From Pseudomonas lini (GTDB lineage: Bacteria; Pseudomonadota; Gammaproteobacteria; Pseudomonadales; Pseudomonadaceae): a stretch of DNA of 64,000 nt. Under the pieces are notes generated by a model. The model did not search any database. It was not told where the DNA came from and saw nothing but the letters and a program-made list of their open reading frames with translations. Shown here in pieces: positions 1 through 8,799 of this stretch; positions within the stretch are counted from its first letter, which is position 1; each line of letters starts with the position of its first letter. Location: positions 1 to 64,000 of the forward strand of contig NZ_JAUSSR010000009.1 of assembly GCF_030812475.1 (NCBI RefSeq). Reading direction: 5' to 3'. Both the position numbers and the translations under genes were made by a program.

Positions 1-472
1 GCGGCGTTCCGACGATGGTCGCAAGGGCGACGCGTTTATTCAGACGATACGCATCATCGTTGTCGTCCATCGCGAGCAGGCTCGCTCCCACAGGGTCGCC
101 TTTGTAGGAGCCAGCTTGCTGCGGGCGGCGTTCCGACGATGGTCTCAAGGGCGACGCGTTTATTCAGACGATACGCATCATCGTTGTCGTCCATCGCGAG
201 CAGGCTCGCTCTCACAGGGTCGCCTTTGTAGGAGCCAGCTTGCTGCGGGCGGCGTTCCGACGATGGTCGCAAGGGCGACGCGTTTATTCAGACGATACGC
301 ATCATCGTTGTCGTCCATCGCGAGCAGGCTCGCTCCCACAGGGCCGCCTTTGTAGGAGCCAGCTTGCTGGCGATGGTCTCAAGGGCGACGCCTTCATTCA
401 GACGATACGGGTTATCGTTGACCACCATCGTCGGAGCGCCGCCTGGAGCAAGCTGGCTCCTGCACCGAGCTA
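1..472. repeat. 124-bp tandem repeat with REP palindromes
   Basis: Three copies of a 124-bp unit begin at 1, 125 and 249, and a fourth degenerate partial copy runs to about 472. Copies 1 and 2 differ at only two positions that I can see. Each unit holds two REP-like palindromes facing each other. One has GCGAGC and GCTCGC arms around AG. The other starts TGTAGGAGCCAGC. This is the usual look of Pseudomonas intergenic REP elements, here amplified as whole long units. The two large reading frames across it come from the repeat and are not genes. Confidence 0.9.
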
Positions 473-488
473 CAGCAACGATGCCCGC

Positions 489-1178
489 TTAACCGCAGGC
501 TTTCAAATCAACCGGCCCGACAAACTCGTTGCCGCGCCCCATCACGCAGCCCACGCTCTGGTTGCGCTGACGCTCCCAAGCCTCCACCGGATAGGTTTTG
601 TTCCAGGCTTCGTATAGTTGTCGATCCTGTTTCGACAGGCGCAAACCATACTGCTTGCTCATGTAGAAATACGTCCGGGCGATCATGCCGCGAATGGAAG
701 GGCGGGGCATGACCTTCTTCGCCTTGAAGTCGACCTGGGTCAGGCACGAGCCGTATTGACCGCTCTGCACCGGCAACCAGCCGAAGCTGAAATTGCTCCG
801 GTCGCCATTCACCTCGCCGATGCTCGGCACCAGGTTATGCAGGTCGGCCTCGGCCTTCTGGTAGACCGGATCGTAGCGTGTGCAGTTCTTGCGCCCGCCT
901 TCTTGCCAGCACTGACGCTGATGGCCGATTTGCCAGGCCGGGACGATGTGTTCCCACTCGATGCGGGACGCGCGCTTGGCGTTTTTGCGCGGGACATAAC
1001 CGCAGGCCGCGAGATTGACCTTGTTGCCGGTGTATTTACAGCCGCAATAAAACTCGGTGGATTGCGGGGCGTACAGCTTCCAGGCGACTTTCTTGGCCTC
1101 GCTGAAGGTGCGTGGGGCGCCAGCCTGGGCGCCAAGGGAGATCGATAGAAACAGCAAAGCAAACCAGCGGGCACTCAT
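489..1178 (-). CDS. endA: Endonuclease I, secreted DNA-specific nuclease
   Basis: The 229-residue product starts MSARWFALLFL, a signal peptide ending near AQA, so it should act in the periplasm or outside the cell. The endonuclease I core is present: EWEHIVPAW, followed by DLHNLVPSIGEVNGDRSNF with the catalytic His and the metal-binding Asn/Asp region. Several Cys residues (YCGCKYTG, CWQEGGRKNC) fit a disulfide-stabilised secreted protein. The frame is open upstream to 1262, but those residues lack secretion features. The ATG at 1178 gives the usual family length. The start lies four bases from the stop of the upstream DUF1654 gene, so the two are probably co-transcribed. Confidence 0.93.
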   Translation of the reverse strand: MSARWFALLFLSISLGAQAGAPRTFSEAKKVAWKLYAPQSTEFYCGCKYTGNKVNLAACGYVPRKNAKRASRIEWEHIVPAWQIGHQRQCWQEGGRKNCTRYDPVYQKAEADLHNLVPSIGEVNGDRSNFSFGWLPVQSGQYGSCLTQVDFKAKKVMPRPSIRGMIARTYFYMSKQYGLRLSKQDRQLYEAWNKTYPVEAWERQRNQSVGCVMGRGNEFVGPVDLKACG

Positions 1179-1182
1179 CGAC

Positions 1183-1422
1183 TCAGTCTTCCTTCGGCAC
1201 AACCCAGAAAATCTGCACGCCACCATCGTCGCGATACGCGAGGGTGACGTTGTCGTTCTCATCGATCTCTTCGAGCAATTGTTCCCACTCGTCCACGGGT
1301 TCGTCCGGCAGACGAAAGATCAAGGCGGCTTTGGCTTTTTGTGCGGTGGGGGAATTGATGATTTTCTGAACGCGAAGACCCATGCGTACATAGGTGTCAG
1401 GAGAAACAGAGCTGGAGGCCAC
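1183..1422 (-). CDS. DUF1654 family protein
   Basis: This 79-residue protein carries the DUF1654 pattern MGLRVQKIINSPTAQKAK, then a WEQLLEEI segment and a C-terminal strand ending in WVVPKED. I choose a GTG start at 1422 because AAGGA lies seven bases upstream. The longer open frame to 1473 would run through the promoter and the LexA box. The function is unknown, and the family is common in Pseudomonas chromosomes and prophages. A second member lies in the prophage at 33562-33891, also behind a LexA-like box, which suggests a role in the SOS response. Confidence 0.85.
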   Translation of the reverse strand: MASSSVSPDTYVRMGLRVQKIINSPTAQKAKAALIFRLPDEPVDEWEQLLEEIDENDNVTLAYRDDGGVQIFWVVPKED

Positions 1423-1440
1423 GGAATTATCCTTATTAAG

Positions 1441-1481
1441 CTGTACGTGCATACAGTATTTAACTGTAGGCAATTTCGCAA
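1441..1481 (-). promoter_or_regulatory. Promoter with LexA (SOS) box for the DUF1654 gene
   Basis: On the minus strand, TTGCGA (1476-1481) and TACTGT (1453-1458) are separated by 17 bases. The 16-bp sequence CTGTATGCACGTACAG (1441-1456) overlaps the -10. It matches the LexA consensus CTGT-N8-ACAG on both arms. Confidence 0.8.
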
Positions 1482-1575
1482 CTACTTAAAATTCAAGAAA
1501 ATCCTCTGACAGCTGTTTTTTCCGTTTGGTGTAGGAAGATGGAAAATTTTTATCGGAATATCGGAAGGCGGTGAT

Positions 1576-1603
1576 CACCACTCGCCAACGCTGGCGAGTG
1601 GTG
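1576..1603 (-). terminator. Hairpin downstream of ansB
   Basis: A perfect 12-bp stem (CACCACTCGCCA / TGGCGAGTGGTG) with a four-base loop lies 45 bases beyond the ansB stop. A T-rich tract follows only at a distance, so it may be a terminator or an mRNA-end stabiliser. Confidence 0.6.
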
Positions 1604-1647
1604 GATTCAGTGCCCGACCGGAACCGGTCAGGCGAGGGCGAGGCGAA

Positions 1648-2736
1648 TCAATATTCCCAGAACATCCGCTGCAGCTCTTTGCTGTCATTGGTCTTGGTCA
1701 GCGCGACCATGGCCAGGATGCGAGCCTTCTGCGGGTTCAGGTCATGGGCCACGACCCAGTCGTACTTGTCGTCAGGCTGTTCGGCGTTGCGCAGCACGAA
1801 ACCGCCGGCGTTGACGTGGGAGGAGCGGATGATCTGCACGCCGTCCTTGCGCAAGTCCTGCAGGGCTGGAACCACCCGCGAAGAGACCGAGCCGTTGCCG
1901 GTACCGGCGTGGATGATGGCTTTGGCGCCCGACTGCGCCAGGGCTTTGTAGGCGGTATCGCTCACATTGCCGTAGGAGTAGGCGATTTCGACGTTCGGCA
2001 GGCTCTCGATGGTTTTGATGTCGAATTCCGAATCCATGGTGTGGCGCTTGGACGGCAGGCGGAACCAGTAGGATTTGCCTTCCACAACCATGCCCAGTGG
2101 GCCCCAGGCGCTTTTGAACGCTTCGGTCTTGATATTGATCATCTTGCTGACGTCGCGACCCGACTGGATTTCATCGTTCATGGTCACGAGTACGCCTTTG
2201 CCCCGGGCATCTTTGCTGCTGGCCACGGCCACGGCGTTGTACAGGTTGAGCATGCCGTCGGCGGACATCGCGGTGCCCGGGCGCATGGAGCCGACGACGA
2301 TGATCGGCTTGTCGGTTTTTTCCACCAGATTCAGGAAGTACGCGGTTTCTTCCAGGGTGTCGGTGCCGTGGGTGATGACGATGCCGTCGACGTCGTTGCT
2401 GTCGGCCAGTTCGGCGACGCGACGACCCAGTTGCAGCAGGTTGTCGTTGGTGATGCTTTCGGAGGCGATCTGCATGACCTGTTCGCCGCGAACGTTGGCC
2501 AGCTGGCTCAGTTCCGGAACCCCGGCGATCAATTGTTCGATGCCTACTTTCGCCGCCTGGTAAGTCGCGCTATTGGCCGCGCTGGCACCGGCGCCGGCAA
2601 TGGTGCCGCCGGTGGCCAGGATCACCACGTTTGCCAGTTTTTGTTGGGGTTGCGCTTCTTTGGCCTGAAGGGCGGTGGGCAGCAGTAGCAGGAGGGCCAA
2701 GGCGCCCGGAACGAAGGTCTTGAAAACAGATGTCAT
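1648..2736 (-). CDS. ansB: Periplasmic glutaminase-asparaginase (L-asparaginase II)
   Basis: The 362-residue protein hydrolyses L-asparagine, and in Pseudomonas usually also L-glutamine, to the acid plus ammonia. A signal peptide (MTSVFKTFVPGALALLLLLP) directs it to the periplasm. Both type II asparaginase signatures are present: ILATGGTIAG with the catalytic Thr near residue 43, and GIVITHGTDTLEETAYF with the second Thr-Asp-Lys site. The length equals that of known Pseudomonas enzymes. It is divergent from rbsB across a 463-bp gap and has its own hairpin downstream. Confidence 0.95.
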   Translation of the reverse strand: MTSVFKTFVPGALALLLLLPTALQAKEAQPQQKLANVVILATGGTIAGAGASAANSATYQAAKVGIEQLIAGVPELSQLANVRGEQVMQIASESITNDNLLQLGRRVAELADSNDVDGIVITHGTDTLEETAYFLNLVEKTDKPIIVVGSMRPGTAMSADGMLNLYNAVAVASSKDARGKGVLVTMNDEIQSGRDVSKMINIKTEAFKSAWGPLGMVVEGKSYWFRLPSKRHTMDSEFDIKTIESLPNVEIAYSYGNVSDTAYKALAQSGAKAIIHAGTGNGSVSSRVVPALQDLRKDGVQIIRSSHVNAGGFVLRNAEQPDDKYDWVVAHDLNPQKARILAMVALTKTNDSKELQRMFWEY

Positions 2737-3199
2737 TATTTTTCTCTCTTGTAGTCAGACGGTGCTGATGCAGGATCATCTAGATACGCCCCAAGGCGAG
2801 CTGAACGCTGGGGTTTACGAGAGGGAGCAGGATTCATACCAGACATGCCTTGTATTGGAAATAACTCGTAACCTAATGATTTGTATCATTATTTCTTAAA
2901 CAATTTTAAACGGATCAGCGTCGGGTCGTCCGGATTTCCGAACATCTGCGGCATTCGTGTTCGGCTCTCCGAGCGCACCGATCCAGTTAGCATTGCCAAT
3001 TACCTATTGCCTGCCTATGCGGCGCCAACGGATACAAAACAATCCTTTGCCGTCGTTGACAAATGTCCGCAGCCTTCGCATAGTTCGTTACTCGCAAACG
3101 TTTGCGCGATGTTGCCGATGGCTTGATCCACGGCGAGCGCGATATGCATTACGCCAACGCAAGCGTTGCTCACAATAATCATAAGATCGGAGTGAACCC
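2737..3199. promoter_or_regulatory. Divergent ansB / rbsB intergenic region
   Basis: The 463 bases hold no convincing gene. The frame at 2881-3126 has no good ribosome site and a nondescript composition. The left half is AT-rich and probably holds the ansB promoter. The right half holds the RbsR-type operator at 3093-3106 and presumably the rbs promoter. Confidence 0.6.
3093..3106. promoter_or_regulatory. Predicted RbsR operator
   Basis: CGCAAACGTTTGCG is a perfect 14-bp palindrome with the central CG and AAACGTTT core typical of LacI-family operators. It lies 94 bases before rbsB, and its likely ligand RbsR is encoded in the same operon. Confidence 0.75.
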
Positions 3200-4156
3200 A
3201 TGAAGCTGCCATTCGCTGGACGTCTTCTTGCTGTCGCTATGCTGGCTGCCGCATCCGCCGCGCTGCCCGTCTCCTCGGCATTCGCCGAAACCCCTGAAAA
3301 ACCCAAAGTCGCGCTGGTCATGAAATCCCTGGCCAACGAGTTCTTCCTGACCATGGAAGACGGCGCCAAGGCTTACCAGAAAGACCACTCCGGCGACTTC
3401 GAGCTGATTTCCAATGGCATCAAGGACGAAACGGACACCGCGAACCAGATCCGCATCGTCGAGCAAATGATCGTCTCCAGGGTCAACGCGCTGGTCATCG
3501 CGCCCGCAGACTCCAAGGCCATGGTGCCGGTGATCAAGAAAGCGGTGGATGCCGGCATCACCGTGGTCAACATCGATAACCAACTGGACCCGGCGGTGGT
3601 CAAGAGCAAAAACATCACAGTGCCGTTCGTAGGTCCGGATAACCGCAAAGGCGCGCGTCTGGTAGGCGAGTACCTGGCGAAACAGCTGAAGGCCGGTGAC
3701 GAAGTCGGCATCATCGAAGGCGTCTCCACCACTACCAACGCCCAGGCCCGCACCGCAGGCTTCAAGGATGCGATGGAGGCGGCGCAGATCAAGGTCGTGT
3801 CCCTGCAATCCGGCGATTGGGAAATCAACAAGGGCAACCAGGTTGCCGCCTCCATGCTCAGCGAATACCCGAACATCAAGGCCCTGCTGGCGGGCAACGA
3901 CAGCATGGCCGTCGGCGCAGTGTCTGCCGTGCGCGCCGCCGGCAAGGCCGGCAAGGTGCAAGTGGTCGGCTACGACAACATCAACGCCATCAAGCCCATG
4001 CTCAAGGATGGCCGCGTACTGGCCACCGCTGACCAGTTCGCCGCCAGGCAGGCCGTGTTCGGCATAGAGACCGCGCTGAAGATCATCAAGGGCGAGAAAG
4101 TCGACAGCGGCGTCAATGGCGTCATTGAAACTCCGGTTGAGCTGGTAACCCAGTAG
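3200..4156 (+). CDS. rbsB: D-ribose ABC transporter, periplasmic binding protein
   Basis: The 318-residue product has a signal peptide ending near SSAFAE. A type I periplasmic binding fold follows, opening KPKVALVMKSLANEFFLTMEDGAK and containing the ligand-cleft segment LLAGNDSMAVGAVSAVRAAG. It captures ribose and delivers it to RbsC. GGAG lies nine bases before the ATG. It is first in the rbs operon, 57 bases upstream of rbsA. Confidence 0.95.
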   Translation: MKLPFAGRLLAVAMLAAASAALPVSSAFAETPEKPKVALVMKSLANEFFLTMEDGAKAYQKDHSGDFELISNGIKDETDTANQIRIVEQMIVSRVNALVIAPADSKAMVPVIKKAVDAGITVVNIDNQLDPAVVKSKNITVPFVGPDNRKGARLVGEYLAKQLKAGDEVGIIEGVSTTTNAQARTAGFKDAMEAAQIKVVSLQSGDWEINKGNQVAASMLSEYPNIKALLAGNDSMAVGAVSAVRAAGKAGKVQVVGYDNINAIKPMLKDGRVLATADQFAARQAVFGIETALKIIKGEKVDSGVNGVIETPVELVTQ

Positions 4157-4213
4157 TCCTTCTGGCGACACAAACTGTGCTCGCCCGTAACGGCGAGCAC
4201 GTGGAGAGTTTTT

Positions 4214-5767
4214 ATGTCAGTTTTCGCCCCGAACGCTGTGCTCTCGGTCAGCGGCATCGGCAAGACCTACGCCCAACCGGTGCTGAGCGGCATCGACCTG
4301 ACGCTGATGCGCGGTGAAGTGCTGGCGCTGACCGGCGAGAACGGCGCCGGCAAAAGTACGCTGTCGAAGATCATTGGCGGGCTGGTGACCCCGACCACCG
4401 GCCAGATGCAGTTCCAGGGTCAGGCGTATCGGCCCGGCAGCCGGACCCAGGCTGAAAACCTGGGCATCCGCATGGTCATGCAGGAGCTCAATCTGCTGCC
4501 GACCCTGTCGGTGGCGGAAAACCTGTTTCTGCACAACTTGCCCAGTCACGGTGGCTGGATCAGCCGCAAGCAACTGCGCCAGGCGGCAATCGAGGCCATG
4601 GCCCAGGTCGGGCTCGACGCCATCGACCCGGACACCCTGGTCGGCGAACTCGGTATCGGCCATCAGCAAATGGTCGAGATCGCGCGCAACCTGATTGGAG
4701 ACTGCCATGTGCTGATCCTCGACGAACCGACCGCGATGCTCACCGCCCGGGAAGTCGAGATGCTGTTCGAGCAGATCACCCGCCTGCAGGCGCGCGGCGT
4801 ATCGATCATCTACATTTCCCATCGCCTTGAAGAGCTGGCACGGGTCGCCCAGCGCATCGCGGTATTGCGTGACGGCCACCTGGTCTGCGTCGAGCCGATG
4901 GCCAATTACAACAGCGAGCAACTGGTCACCTTGATGGTCGGTCGTGAACTCGGCGAACACATCGACATGGGCCCGCGCCAGATCGGTGCGCCGGCGTTGA
5001 CGGTCACAGGCCTGAGCCGTTCCGACAAGGTTCGCGACGTGTCCTTTGAAGTGCGCGCCGGCGAGATCTACGGGATTTCCGGTTTGATCGGGGCAGGGCG
5101 CACCGAGTTGCTGCGCCTGATTTTCGGCGCGGATACGGCAGACAGCGGCACCGTTGCGCTGGGCTCGCCGGCGCAAGTCGTGAGCATCCGTTCACCGGCG
5201 GATGCAGTCGGGCACGGCATCGCCCTGATCACCGAGGACCGCAAGGGCGAAGGCCTGCTGCTGACCCAATCGATCAGCGCCAATATCGCCCTGGGCAATA
5301 TGCCGGTGATTTCCAGCGGCGGCTTCGTCAACAACGGCGACGAGATTGCCCTGGCCCGGCGTCAGATCGACGCCATGCGCATCCGCAGTTCCAGCCCCAC
5401 GCAGTTGGTGTCGGAACTGTCCGGCGGCAACCAGCAGAAAGTCGTGATCGGCCGCTGGCTGGAGCGCGACTGCTCGGTGATGCTGTTCGATGAGCCGACC
5501 CGCGGCATCGACATTGGCGCCAAGTTCGACATCTATGCCTTGCTCGGCGAGTTGACCCGTCAGGGCAAGGCGCTGGTGGTAGTGTCCAGCGACCTGCGCG
5601 AACTGATGCTGATCTGCGACCGCATCGGCGTGCTCTCGGCGGGGCGTCTGATCGACACCTTCGAGCGTGCCAGCTGGACCCAGGATGAGTTGCTTGCCGC
5701 CGCATTCGCCGGCTATCAAAAACGTGATGCGTTGCTCGACGAAGCAGCGCCAAGGGATTTTTCATGA
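4214..5767 (+). CDS. rbsA: D-ribose ABC transporter, dual ATPase subunit
   Basis: The 517-residue protein carries two ABC domains in tandem. The first has an intact Walker A (GENGAGKST, residues about 41-49) and Walker B (LILDEPTAM). The second has the degenerate Walker A GLIGAGRTE, the signature LSGGNQQKV and VMLFDEPTRGID. This asymmetry is normal in sugar importers of the CUT2 family. It powers ribose uptake together with RbsC. The 3' end overlaps rbsC by four bases (ATGA), which implies translational coupling. Confidence 0.95.
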   Translation: MSVFAPNAVLSVSGIGKTYAQPVLSGIDLTLMRGEVLALTGENGAGKSTLSKIIGGLVTPTTGQMQFQGQAYRPGSRTQAENLGIRMVMQELNLLPTLSVAENLFLHNLPSHGGWISRKQLRQAAIEAMAQVGLDAIDPDTLVGELGIGHQQMVEIARNLIGDCHVLILDEPTAMLTAREVEMLFEQITRLQARGVSIIYISHRLEELARVAQRIAVLRDGHLVCVEPMANYNSEQLVTLMVGRELGEHIDMGPRQIGAPALTVTGLSRSDKVRDVSFEVRAGEIYGISGLIGAGRTELLRLIFGADTADSGTVALGSPAQVVSIRSPADAVGHGIALITEDRKGEGLLLTQSISANIALGNMPVISSGGFVNNGDEIALARRQIDAMRIRSSSPTQLVSELSGGNQQKVVIGRWLERDCSVMLFDEPTRGIDIGAKFDIYALLGELTRQGKALVVVSSDLRELMLICDRIGVLSAGRLIDTFERASWTQDELLAAAFAGYQKRDALLDEAAPRDFS

Positions 5768-6741
5768 CGACTGCAACGTCCATCGGCAAACGTAGTGGCA
5801 ACTTTTATGGCCTCGGTACTTATCTGGGACTGGCCGGCGCCTTGCTGGCCATGGTCGCGCTGTTTTCGGTCCTGAGCAGCCATTTCCTGTCGTACGACAC
5901 TTTCAGCACCCTGGCCAACCAGATCCCGGACCTGATGGTATTGGCGGTCGGCATGACGTTCGTGTTGATCATCGGCGGCATCGACCTGTCGGTCGGTTCG
6001 GTGTTGGCGCTGGCGGCATCGACGGTCAGCGTGGCGATTCTCGGCTGGGGCTGGAGCGTGCTGCCGGCGGCGTTGTTGGGGATGGGCGCTGCGGCGTTGG
6101 CCGGGACCATCACCGGCTCGATCACTGTCGCCTGGCGGATTCCGTCGTTCATCGTGTCCCTTGGCGTGCTGGAAATGGCTCGCGGCGTGGCGTATCAGAT
6201 GACCGGCTCGCGCACGGCCTACATCGGTGACGCCTTCGCCTGGCTGTCCAACCCGATCGTCTTTGGCATCTCGCCGTCGTTCATCATCGCCTTGTTGATC
6301 ATTTTCATTGCCCAGGCCGTGCTGACCCGGACCGTGTTCGGTCGCTACCTGATCGGCATCGGCACCAACGAAGAAGCGGTGCGCCTGGCCGGGATCAATC
6401 CGAAACCCTACAAGATCCTGGTGTTCAGCCTGATGGGGCTGCTGGCCGGTGTCGCCGCGCTGTTCCAGATTTCCCGGCTGGAAGCGGCGGACCCGAATGC
6501 CGGCTCCGGCCTGGAGCTGCAAGTGATCGCCGCGGTGGTGATTGGCGGCACCAGCCTGATGGGCGGGCGCGGCTCGGTCATCAGTACTTTCTTCGGCGTG
6601 TTGATCATCTCGGTACTGGCCGCCGGTCTGGCGCAGATCGGCGCGACCGAACCGACCAAACGCATCATCACCGGCGCGGTCATCGTGGTGGCGGTGGTGC
6701 TCGATACTTATCGCAGTCAGCGCGCAAGCCGGCGGACCTGA
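5764..6741 (+). CDS. rbsC: D-ribose ABC transporter, permease
   Basis: The 325-residue inner-membrane protein is very hydrophobic, with about eight to ten membrane segments. It contains the CUT2 permease motifs VGMTFVLIIGGIDLSVGSVLALAA and VIGGTSLMGGRGSV. It forms the ribose channel with RbsA. It overlaps rbsA by four bases and ends three bases before rbsR. Confidence 0.95.
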   Translation: MTTATSIGKRSGNFYGLGTYLGLAGALLAMVALFSVLSSHFLSYDTFSTLANQIPDLMVLAVGMTFVLIIGGIDLSVGSVLALAASTVSVAILGWGWSVLPAALLGMGAAALAGTITGSITVAWRIPSFIVSLGVLEMARGVAYQMTGSRTAYIGDAFAWLSNPIVFGISPSFIIALLIIFIAQAVLTRTVFGRYLIGIGTNEEAVRLAGINPKPYKILVFSLMGLLAGVAALFQISRLEAADPNAGSGLELQVIAAVVIGGTSLMGGRGSVISTFFGVLIISVLAAGLAQIGATEPTKRIITGAVIVVAVVLDTYRSQRASRRT

Positions 6742-6744
6742 GTC

Positions 6745-7764
6745 ATGGCAACCATCAAGGATGTAGCGGCACTGGCGGGAATCTCCTACACCACGGTTTC
6801 CCATGTGGTGAACAAGACCCGGCCGGTCAGCGAAGAAGTACGGGTGAAGGTCGAGGCCGCGATCCAGACGCTCGACTACGTACCCAGCGCGGTCGCCCGA
6901 TCGCTCAAGGCCAAGACCACGGCGACCATCGGCCTGTTGGTGCCCAATAGCCTCAACCCGTACTTCGCCGAACTGGCGCGGGGTATCGAGGACTACTGCG
7001 AGCGTAATGGCTATTGCGTGATCCTGTGCAATTCCGACGACAACCCGGACAAGCAGCGCAGCTACCTGCGGGTGCTGCTGGAAAAGCGTATCGACGGCTT
7101 GATCGTGGCATCGGCCGGCGGCGACGCGGGGCTGGCGCAAGGCCTGGCTGGCGTGCGCACGCCAATGGTAATCGTCGACCGGGGGCTGGAGGGTGTCGAC
7201 GCCGACCTGGTGCGCATCGATCACGAGTACGGCGCCTGGCTGGCGACGAAGCACTTGTTGGAACTGGGGCATCGCGACATTGCCACCATCGGCGGTCCGG
7301 CGAACACCAGCGTGGCGCAGATGCGCCTTGCCGGTTATTGCCGTGCCTTGAAGGAGGCGGGTGTCACGGTGCCTCGTGAACGCATGCTGGAAAGCGATTT
7401 CACCAGCACCGGCGGCTACAGCGCGGCGGCGATCCTGCTGGAAAAGAACCCGCCCAGCGCGATATTTGCCGGCAACGACATGATCGGCATCGGCGTGCTG
7501 CGAGCCGCCGCCGAGCGCAATATCCGAGTGCCGACCGAACTGTCGGTGATCGGCTTCGACGATATCCAGATGAGCCGTTATGTCTATCCGGCGCTGACCA
7601 CCGTCGGCCAGTCGATCCTGCAACTGGGCGAGATGGCCGCTGAAGTGCTGCTGCGCCGGATCGCCACACCGGCCATGGCCACCGATCAACGGATCGTGAC
7701 GCCCAGTATTGTCCTGCGCGAATCGACGGCGCCGCTGGCCGGGGTGTTTTCTGAATATCGCTGA
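6745..7764 (+). CDS. rbsR: LacI-family ribose operon repressor
   Basis: The 339-residue protein has an N-terminal LacI helix-turn-helix and hinge (MATIKDVAALAGISYTTVSHVVNKT, then LKAKTTATIGLLVPN) and a C-terminal sugar-binding domain related to RbsB. It should release its operator when ribose is bound. The palindrome at 3093-3106 is its likely site. Its place inside the operon, between the transporter and ribokinase genes, suggests autoregulation. Confidence 0.93.
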   Translation: MATIKDVAALAGISYTTVSHVVNKTRPVSEEVRVKVEAAIQTLDYVPSAVARSLKAKTTATIGLLVPNSLNPYFAELARGIEDYCERNGYCVILCNSDDNPDKQRSYLRVLLEKRIDGLIVASAGGDAGLAQGLAGVRTPMVIVDRGLEGVDADLVRIDHEYGAWLATKHLLELGHRDIATIGGPANTSVAQMRLAGYCRALKEAGVTVPRERMLESDFTSTGGYSAAAILLEKNPPSAIFAGNDMIGIGVLRAAAERNIRVPTELSVIGFDDIQMSRYVYPALTTVGQSILQLGEMAAEVLLRRIATPAMATDQRIVTPSIVLRESTAPLAGVFSEYR

Positions 7765-7794
7765 GCCTGAAGTTCGATTGAACCGAATGCTCAA

Positions 7795-7862
7795 AAAACG
7801 ACGCTCCATAAAACGAAAGCTCTATAAAACGACGCTCCATAAAACGAAAGCTCCGCTGAAAC
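7795..7862. repeat. Short direct repeats between rbsR and rbsK
   Basis: Two adjacent 31-bp copies begin at 7801 and 7832. Each resolves into two related 15-16-bp units, AAAACGACGCTCCAT and AAAACGAAAGCTCTAT. They fill most of the 117-bp gap before rbsK. They could be protein-binding sites, an internal promoter element or slippage products, and nothing in the sequence decides between these. Confidence 0.75.
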
Positions 7863-7881
7863 CCGAATTGAGTAGTGACGC

Positions 7882-8799
7882 ATGCCAAAAAAAGTAGTGG
7901 TGATAGGCAGCCTGAACATGGACCTGGTGACCCGCGCACCGCGACTGCCCCGTGGCGGCGAAACGCTGATCGGCCAGTCGTTCGTCACGGTCTGCGGTGG
8001 CAAGGGCGCCAATCAGGCGGTGGCGGCGGCTCGGCTGGGCGCGCAAGTGTCGATGGTCGGTTGCGTGGGCAGCGACGCCTATGGCGAACAGCTGCGCGGG
8101 GCGCTGTTGGCCGAGCAGATCGATTGCCAGGCGGTCAGCGTGGTCGACGACTCCAGCGGCGTGGCCTTGATCGTGGTCGATGACAACAGCCAGAACGCGA
8201 TCGTGATTGTCGCCGGTGCCAACGGCGCACTGACGCCGGAAGTGATCGACCGTTTCGACGCGGTATTGCAGGCGGCGGATGTGATCATCTGCCAGCTGGA
8301 AGTGCCGGATGCCACGGTCGGCCACGCGCTCAAGCGCGGCCGCGAGTTGGGCAAAACCGTGATCCTCAACCCGGCCCCGGCCAGTCGCCCGTTGCCGGCG
8401 GACTGGTACGCGGCCATCGATTACCTGATTCCCAACGAAAGCGAGGCCTCGGCCCTCAGCGGGTTGCCCGTGGACTCCCTGGTTACCGCCGAAATTGCCG
8501 CCACTCGCTTGCTCGCCCTGGGTGCCGCCAAGGTGATCATTACCCTGGGTGCGCAGGGCTCGCTGTTTGCCAATGGCGCCGGCATCGAACATTTTCCGGC
8601 GCTGCAGGTAAAGGCAGTCGATACCACCGCGGCCGGCGACACGTTCGTCGGTGGTTTCGCCGCCGCGCTGGCGGCCGGCAAAAGCGAAGCCGAGGCGATC
8701 CGTTTTGGCCAGGGCGCTGCGGCGCTGTCGGTGACCCGTGCCGGTGCGCAACCGTCGATCCCCACTTTGTCCGACGTACAGGCCTTTGAAGCACCATGA
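7882..8799 (+). CDS. rbsK: Ribokinase
   Basis: This 305-residue PfkB-family kinase phosphorylates D-ribose at O5 using ATP. The N-terminal motif GSLNMDLVTRAPRLPRGGET and the substrate-site GGKGANQA are present. The C-terminal catalytic signature DTTAAGDTFVGGFAAAL contains the general-base Asp. It overlaps rbsD by four bases. The 117-bp repeat-bearing gap upstream is unusual for this otherwise tight operon. Confidence 0.95.
   Translation: MPKKVVVIGSLNMDLVTRAPRLPRGGETLIGQSFVTVCGGKGANQAVAAARLGAQVSMVGCVGSDAYGEQLRGALLAEQIDCQAVSVVDDSSGVALIVVDDNSQNAIVIVAGANGALTPEVIDRFDAVLQAADVIICQLEVPDATVGHALKRGRELGKTVILNPAPASRPLPADWYAAIDYLIPNESEASALSGLPVDSLVTAEIAATRLLALGAAKVIITLGAQGSLFANGAGIEHFPALQVKAVDTTAAGDTFVGGFAAALAAGKSEAEAIRFGQGAAALSVTRAGAQPSIPTLSDVQAFEAP

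Noticed and set aside
1..480. A CRISPR-like array from the regular repeats
   Set aside because: The 124-bp units are contiguous and nearly identical throughout, with no unique spacers and no cas genes nearby.
2881..3178. Small plus-strand frames between ansB and rbsB
   Set aside because: They have no ribosome site, cross the operator region and show no protein-like features.
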